Shown one piece after another: positions 59,076 to 64,000 of a DNA stretch of 64,000 bases (its first letter is position 1; every line of letters begins with the position of its first letter). The position numbers were made by a program, and so were the translations under genes. The notes below the pieces were generated by a model that was given only the letters and a program-made list of their open reading frames with translations, was not told where the DNA came from and searched no databases. This DNA is from Helicostylum pulchrum (lineage: Eukaryota; Mucoromycota; Mucoromycetes; Mucorales; Mucoraceae): the NCBI GenBank assembly GCA_025677825.1, contig JAIXMO010000061.1:1-64000 (forward strand), read 5' to 3'.

Positions 59076-61600
59076 TTACTCTTTAGCTAAAAGCAAACAA
59101 GTACGATTGGGAATATAAACTTGAATCCAATTAGGCTTGGTATCCCAATCCCCGGAAGTCGTAAAGAAATCAGTACTTGCATCTACTCTACTATGCCCAC
59201 AAAACTGCGCATCATCCGAGTTCAAGATGATCTTGTACTTTCCAGCTTGACTAACACCGACACGATAATCCGTAAACGATTGCGTAGGATGGAAATTGAA
59301 AATAAACAGTACACCAGCGCGTTCAAACACAATGATCTTATCACCATCGTTCTTGCGGGAGACGTAAGCTTGAGAATCATGAAGCCATCCATACTTTTCC
59401 TCAGTCAATTGCATGCTGCGATCCCATTCGTTCAAGTATCTGTAACGCAACAAAGGATCATCCAAGATGTTCCATTGACGACGAGCGTATTGGAAACTAG
59501 AATCGTTACCAGCACGAGGGAAATCAAGCCATTCTGGGTGACCGAATTCGTTACCTTCGAAATTAAGATAACCTTCTCCACCAAGACCATGAGTTACCAT
59601 TCTAAAAATAACAAATACCAGATTAGCTTTTTTTTTAAAAAAGAATAAACTTTTTTTTTGTCTTACCTAATCATTTTGTGTAAAGACATACCGCGATCGA
59701 TAACGGGAGTAAGAGTAGTTAAATCACTCATATTGGTGTACATTTCTTTATCCATTAACCAGAACGCTAATGTCTTATCACCCACAAGAGCTTGATCGTG
59801 GGATTCACAGTACCCAATTGTCTTTTCCAAGTAACGACGGTTTGTCAAGATATGAACAATATGACCCATCTTCCAATCTTCGTCACTTTCTTCTTTCAAC
59901 ATCTTGATCCACATATCTGGAATAGCCATCGAAAGTCTATAATCAAACCCAAGGCCTCCTTCACGAACAGGACGACAAGAACCAGGCATACCGGAAACAT
60001 CTAAATTATTAAGTTAATAACCTGTCTTAAATGGTTTTAATCAAGTATATATATATTTACCTTCGGCAATGGTAACCATATCAGGATACTTGTTATGTAA
60101 ATAGTTATTGGCGATTTGGATATACATGACACCCTCATCATCTACATTCTCACCAAAGTACTCATGATAGTCACCAGAGAACCCGAAACCAATACCATGA
60201 TGTTTGTAAAGCATAGAAGTAACGCCATCAAATCTGAAACCATCAAAATTGAACACATCCATCCAATATCTCAAATTAGACATCAAGAAACGCATGACTT
60301 CAAAGTTACCATAGTTGAACAACCTCGAATCCCATAATTCATGACGACCCTTTGCACCAGCATGGAAGTAACAGTGATCAGACCCATCAAACTCGTTGAG
60401 ACCATCAGCTACGTTCTTGCACGCATGAGAGTGAACCATATCAAGCAACACCGTGATTCCTAAACCATGAGCCGTATCGATCAATTCCTTGAGGTCTTCA
60501 GGTGTACCGTAACGACTAGAAGGGGCAAAGAACGAAGTCACTTGGTACCCAAACGAGGCATAGTAAGCGTGCTCCATGACAGCCATCAATTGGATCGTGT
60601 TATACCCATCATAGGCAATACGAGGAAGAATATTCTTGGTAAATTCTTTGTATGTTGCACAGCGGGGTTCGGGAGATGAGATACCCACTATAAAAAGATA
60701 AGGCCCAAAAGTAGAAAGTTTTTTTTTTTTATGGGTTAGATGTTTGTTATTGTAAAAAAACTAAAATAACTTTTTTTTACTTTACCGTGGGCTTCGTATA
60801 CACGAATAGATTCAGGTCTCTTGGGACGAGGGTTCTTAAAGACGTACTTTTTTTCAGGGTTCCAAAAGATAGCATCATATGTAGCACTAACATTAAGATC
60901 TTGAGTAACATAGTTGATCCAAGCAGGCAAACGGTAGATACGTTCATTTGTATGAGGCATTGTCATAGTGATCTAAAATAGGGGTCTTGTGTGTCAGACC
61001 ATGTTTTTTAAAACTTTAATTTTCGTTTTACCTTGACTTTACTACCGTGAGGGATAGCTACTTTACGCTTTGCAAGAGCTTTTACAAGGATTTCAAAGAC
61101 ACCATACTTATTACGTGTCATAACATGAGAATTCACGTCCCAGTTATCTTTTTTAAAAAAAGTTAGTATTTTATTATTACTTCTCCGCCCATTTGTTCTT
61201 TCTCTCACCCCCAACATTTATATAAAAAACTTACTGAAATCACCCACTAAACTAGCAGTAGTGGCATTAGGAGCCCATTCACGGTACATGACACTACCAT
61301 CCTTTTGAACGTTAAATCCAAAATATTCCCAACCTTTTGTATACTCTTCATAACCGAGAGTATTTTTGATTTGTTCATCGTACTTTTCAAAAGTAGCATA
61401 TCTTTTTAAAGAAAAGTTTAGTAAAAAAAAAAGAAAGAGCGTGTATGAGTCTTTTTTTGCATATGTCACCTTTCTCTAAGAGCATCATCAAATGGTTTTA
61501 ACCAAGGGTCAATAACAGAGAGTCCAGTACCATCTGCGTCCATAGTAAGCACACGTCCAGGAGAAACTTCTTCTTTAAAAGTAGGTATAGCTGCAGTCAT
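59076..61600 (-). CDS. GLC3: 1,4-alpha-glucan (glycogen) branching enzyme
   Basis: GH13 enzyme that makes alpha-1,6 branches in glycogen. Exons 61600-61470, 61401-61235, 61147-61032, 60972-60786, 60687-60061, 60000-59667 and 59601-59076 join in frame to 695 aa, the usual fungal/animal length. The CBM48 module spans [14 protein letters not shown] and YREWAPNA. Then come the four GH13 regions: [13 protein letters not shown] (I), [12 protein letters not shown] with the nucleophile Asp (II), VTIAEDVSGMP with the acid/base Glu (III) and [11 protein letters not shown] (IV). [22 protein letters not shown] is typical of the eukaryotic GBE1 type. Confidence 0.96.
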
Positions 61601-62105
61601 TTTCGTTCTTTTTTACGTGTTAAAACAAGAAAGAAAAAAAAAGTAAAGAAGTGAAAAAATATAAAAATAGACAAAAAAAAAGGCCCTTTTTTATAAGTGG
61701 CTCGAGCTTCCCTTCTTTGGATTACAAGTGAACCTTTGAAACTCAGTACCGAGAATTGGAAAAGGAAAAAAATCTTGGGGGTGTTGTTTTTGCATAACTG
61801 ATAATAATGGGGTCTAACTATTCATCGATAACAAAAAAAAAAGGCGCTGGATAATGCTGGGTGATACGAAAAAATGGAGATTTTCGCATCAAGATTACAA
61901 GAAAGCGAAAGATGGAAATCTTTTGGTTACTAGATCGTTTAAAAAAGATCCTCTTTGTTACTTCATGATGACGTCCAAAGTGGGTGCGCGAAACAATCTA
62001 GTTCTTTCGGCGGAAAGTGAATACAGTCAAAAAAATCTTTTTCGCGAAGCATAATTGCTATCCTCTCTTTTTCTTTTTTACGTAAAAAAAAAAGTATAAA
62101 AAAAA
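61601..62105. promoter_or_regulatory. Divergent promoter region branching enzyme / Yrb30-like gene
   Basis: About 500 bp between the two ATGs. A short plus-strand frame at 61854-62054 overlaps it but has no domain content and was not called. Confidence 0.4.
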
Positions 62106-63361
62106 ATGTCGTCTATTGAGGATTTGTTTGGTAAATTGGCCATGACTACAGTGACCACAGTATCCAGAATTGCTCTAAGTCATGCTACAAATGCAGCTAT
62201 TGTATGTATATACCTGATACACTTTCTTTTTTAACAATAACAATACTAATTTATGCATGTAGCGAAACGTTACGTCTTATATCACTACCCAATTACCTAA
62301 AAATAAACCTGATACAAGAGAAATCCGCACACTTCAACGTCAACTTGACCTTAAAATCAAAAACTTGAAAGTAAGTTGTCCAACACCTACTTAAACCTTG
62401 CAGTATATTTAATAAACTTTAGCCTACTATTGATATTATTGCAAGAAGTGTAGCTGATGGCAATCAAGATTTAGAACCTGCATTAGAAATGTGTAACGAC
62501 TTGAAACATGACATTGGTGACTTTGCAAATCAAGTAAACTCCATTACCGATCCAGATCAAGTCAAGTTTCGCTTAAAGCGTTTGTTGTCAAACGTCGACG
62601 ACGCTATTCCCTCACTTCATTTATCTTTACGCAGCATTGAAAACAAGTCGGGTACTGCGGCCGTATCACCTGCCAAGTTAGTACACGCTTCCCACATCCT
62701 ATTAAACCCTCAACAAAAGAAATTCAAAATCAAGTTGTATTCCTTATTTGCCGCTAATTATCGCGAGGCCTCTGCAAAAGGGTTTACCTGGAAGGAAGAG
62801 TTTCCTAAATGTGATTTGACCATAGTAAAGAAGTCGAAAGATCAATTGGAATACGCGTTACAAATTACAGAGGATACCAATGATGGACTTTACCACGAGG
62901 AAGGAGAAGATAAGAAACAAATGGTGATTGATATTAATCATATTCAACGCATGTATTATACCCAAAGCGGAGAGTTATTAAATATTGAAGATGCTAAAGA
63001 TGCGGTACTTGTAATGAAAGTATCAAAGGGAGAAAAGAAAAAGAATGACGACGATAGTATTACCAGTACAACAGATGAAAAACTTATCCAGGTGAAAGAA
63101 ACTGCTCCGGAAATTGTAAAGGAAGAATTGCAAGAAGCGCAATGGTACGCAGTTGGTTTATGGACGGATCAAGACGACGAAGAAGAGGATAGTAGCGATG
63201 ATGAAAAGAGTGATAAAACGAAGAGTACAAGTAGTGTTTCAGATTTCTCGCTTAATTTGTTATTATTGGAAAGCGTGATCAAGTTGGCGTTACTGGAAAT
63301 CACAGAACAAATGAATCATTTACAAGCTTCTGATGAGTTAATCACTTTATACATGAAATAA
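62106..63361 (+). CDS. RanGTP-binding protein, Yrb30-like
   Basis: Fungal-specific protein family that binds Ran-GTP and affects its turnover. Exons 62106-62201, 62263-62370 and 62423-63361 (all phase 0) give 380 aa. The N-terminal pattern, a short hydrophobic-amphipathic stretch with ALSHATNAAIRNVTSYI then LQRQLDLKIKNLKPTIDIIAR, followed by LEPALEMCNDLKHDIGDF, fits the RanGTP-binding protein family of ascomycetes. The middle is mixed and the region ~290-325 is acidic and Ser-rich. A C-terminal Leu-rich helix (SLNLLLLESVIKLALLE) ends the protein. Assignment is from the overall pattern rather than an active-site motif. Confidence 0.75.
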
Positions 63362-63806
63362 ACTGGGGTGTTACTTACTCTTAATAGTTTAATTGTTAAA
63401 TAATAATAAAAAACTATGTATACACATGGTATACCATATCGCCACCTTAAAACTAGCCGAGTTTTCAATTGTCTCTTCCGTACTCTACTTTGGTGTTTTT
63501 ATTCAAACAAGAAAAGTGAGAAGGAAAACGACGCTGTTAAGAGACATGTAACACATAGGATAGTAAAAATGAGCTGTTTTAACCTTCATAAATAAGATAT
63601 GCCAACATTTTCATCTATACCTATTAGTTTCAAGGTTTTTTTTTTTTTCTTTACAGACTTGATCCATTTATCTTTAATTACAAGTTGATAGCTCACAGTG
63701 CTTACTTTAAACTACTATACAGTAGCGGATCTATTTAAGGGCGACTGAAATATGGAAGAAAGTCACCCTTATATCGAACATACCCTTATTATCGTGCAGT
63801 GAATAA
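63362..63806. other. Spacer before right-hand repeat
   Basis: No gene seen. Contains a 10-bp near-perfect inverted repeat, AAGGGCGACT / AGTCACCCTT (about 63738-63772), and at 63727-63743 the motif shared with 35209-35226. Confidence 0.5.
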
Positions 63807-64000
63807 TTACTTCTAAAGGAAAAAAGCTCGCTGAGATACCTGAGTTTAAATAATCACTCACATAAGAAATCACTGCCAAAAATTACAGTTATAATAAATA
63901 TTAGTTTTTATTTTTTAAAGAAACATTTGAACCCAAGTTATCTAATACATATTTGTCGTTATAAAAACGAGCTTTTTTGTTTTTTTTTCAATTGTCATTT
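63807..64000 (+). repeat. Dispersed repeat, copy 2, cut by window end
   Basis: Direct copy of 33488-33711 at roughly 80% by eye. The last bases (CAATTGTCATTT) align with the start of the foldback element (CGACTTTCATTT), so an element like the one at 33712-34320 may continue outside the window. Confidence 0.75.

Overview
The window is nuclear DNA of a filamentous fungus, most likely an early-diverging one of the Mucorales type. This is inferred from strong AT bias with long homopolymer tracts, many short GT-AG introns, Q-rich regulators, an F-box/LRR-type gene remnant, and a eukaryotic gene set with fungal signatures (Swd2, Sft2, a Yrb30-type Ran-binding protein, Snf5). Gene order shows no operon logic. 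Genes lie on both strands in compact divergent and convergent pairs, separated by AT-rich gaps. All exon coordinates come from hand-placed splice sites that keep the reading frame.

Region by region. 1-9.2 kb: an unrecognised 225-aa gene (-), the PKA catalytic subunit (-), a long empty gap, and chaperonin CCT2 (-). 9.6-19.1 kb: SNF5 (+), a Q-rich protein with no ATG and a PP1-docking-like motif (+), a decayed F-box/LRR gene (+), a B-type cyclin (+) and SFT2 (+). 19.2-27.8 kb: a bromodomain-plus-protein-kinase fusion (-), PMS1/PMS2 mismatch-repair endonuclease (-) and ALG5 (-). 28-35.7 kb: gene-poor and repeat-rich, with a decayed gene, strong hairpins, U6 snRNA (-), a small secreted glycine-rich proprotein (+) and a foldback/MITE-like element. 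35.7-50.5 kb: POP1 (+), 5-oxoprolinase (-), SWD2 (-), UBC4-type E2 (+), an NmrA-like protein (-), a SET protein (+) and a flavin monooxygenase (-). 50.7-63.4 kb: a four-span membrane protein (-), a CHK2-type FHA kinase (-), a TMBIM/BAX-inhibitor protein (+), cytochrome b5-acyl-CoA dehydrogenase (-), glycogen branching enzyme (-) and a Yrb30-like protein (+). The right edge carries a second, truncated copy of the repeat that borders the foldback element.

Most genes are ordinary housekeeping functions: chromatin and transcription (SNF5, SWD2, SET), cell cycle and DNA damage (cyclin B, CHK2, PMS1), RNA processing (U6, POP1), glycosylation and storage carbohydrate (ALG5, branching enzyme), glutathione cycle (5-oxoprolinase), and signalling (PKA). 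The most unusual protein is the 1088-aa bromodomain-kinase fusion at 19229-22700. The most unusual DNA is the roughly 609-bp near-palindrome at 33712-34320 and its flanking repeat.
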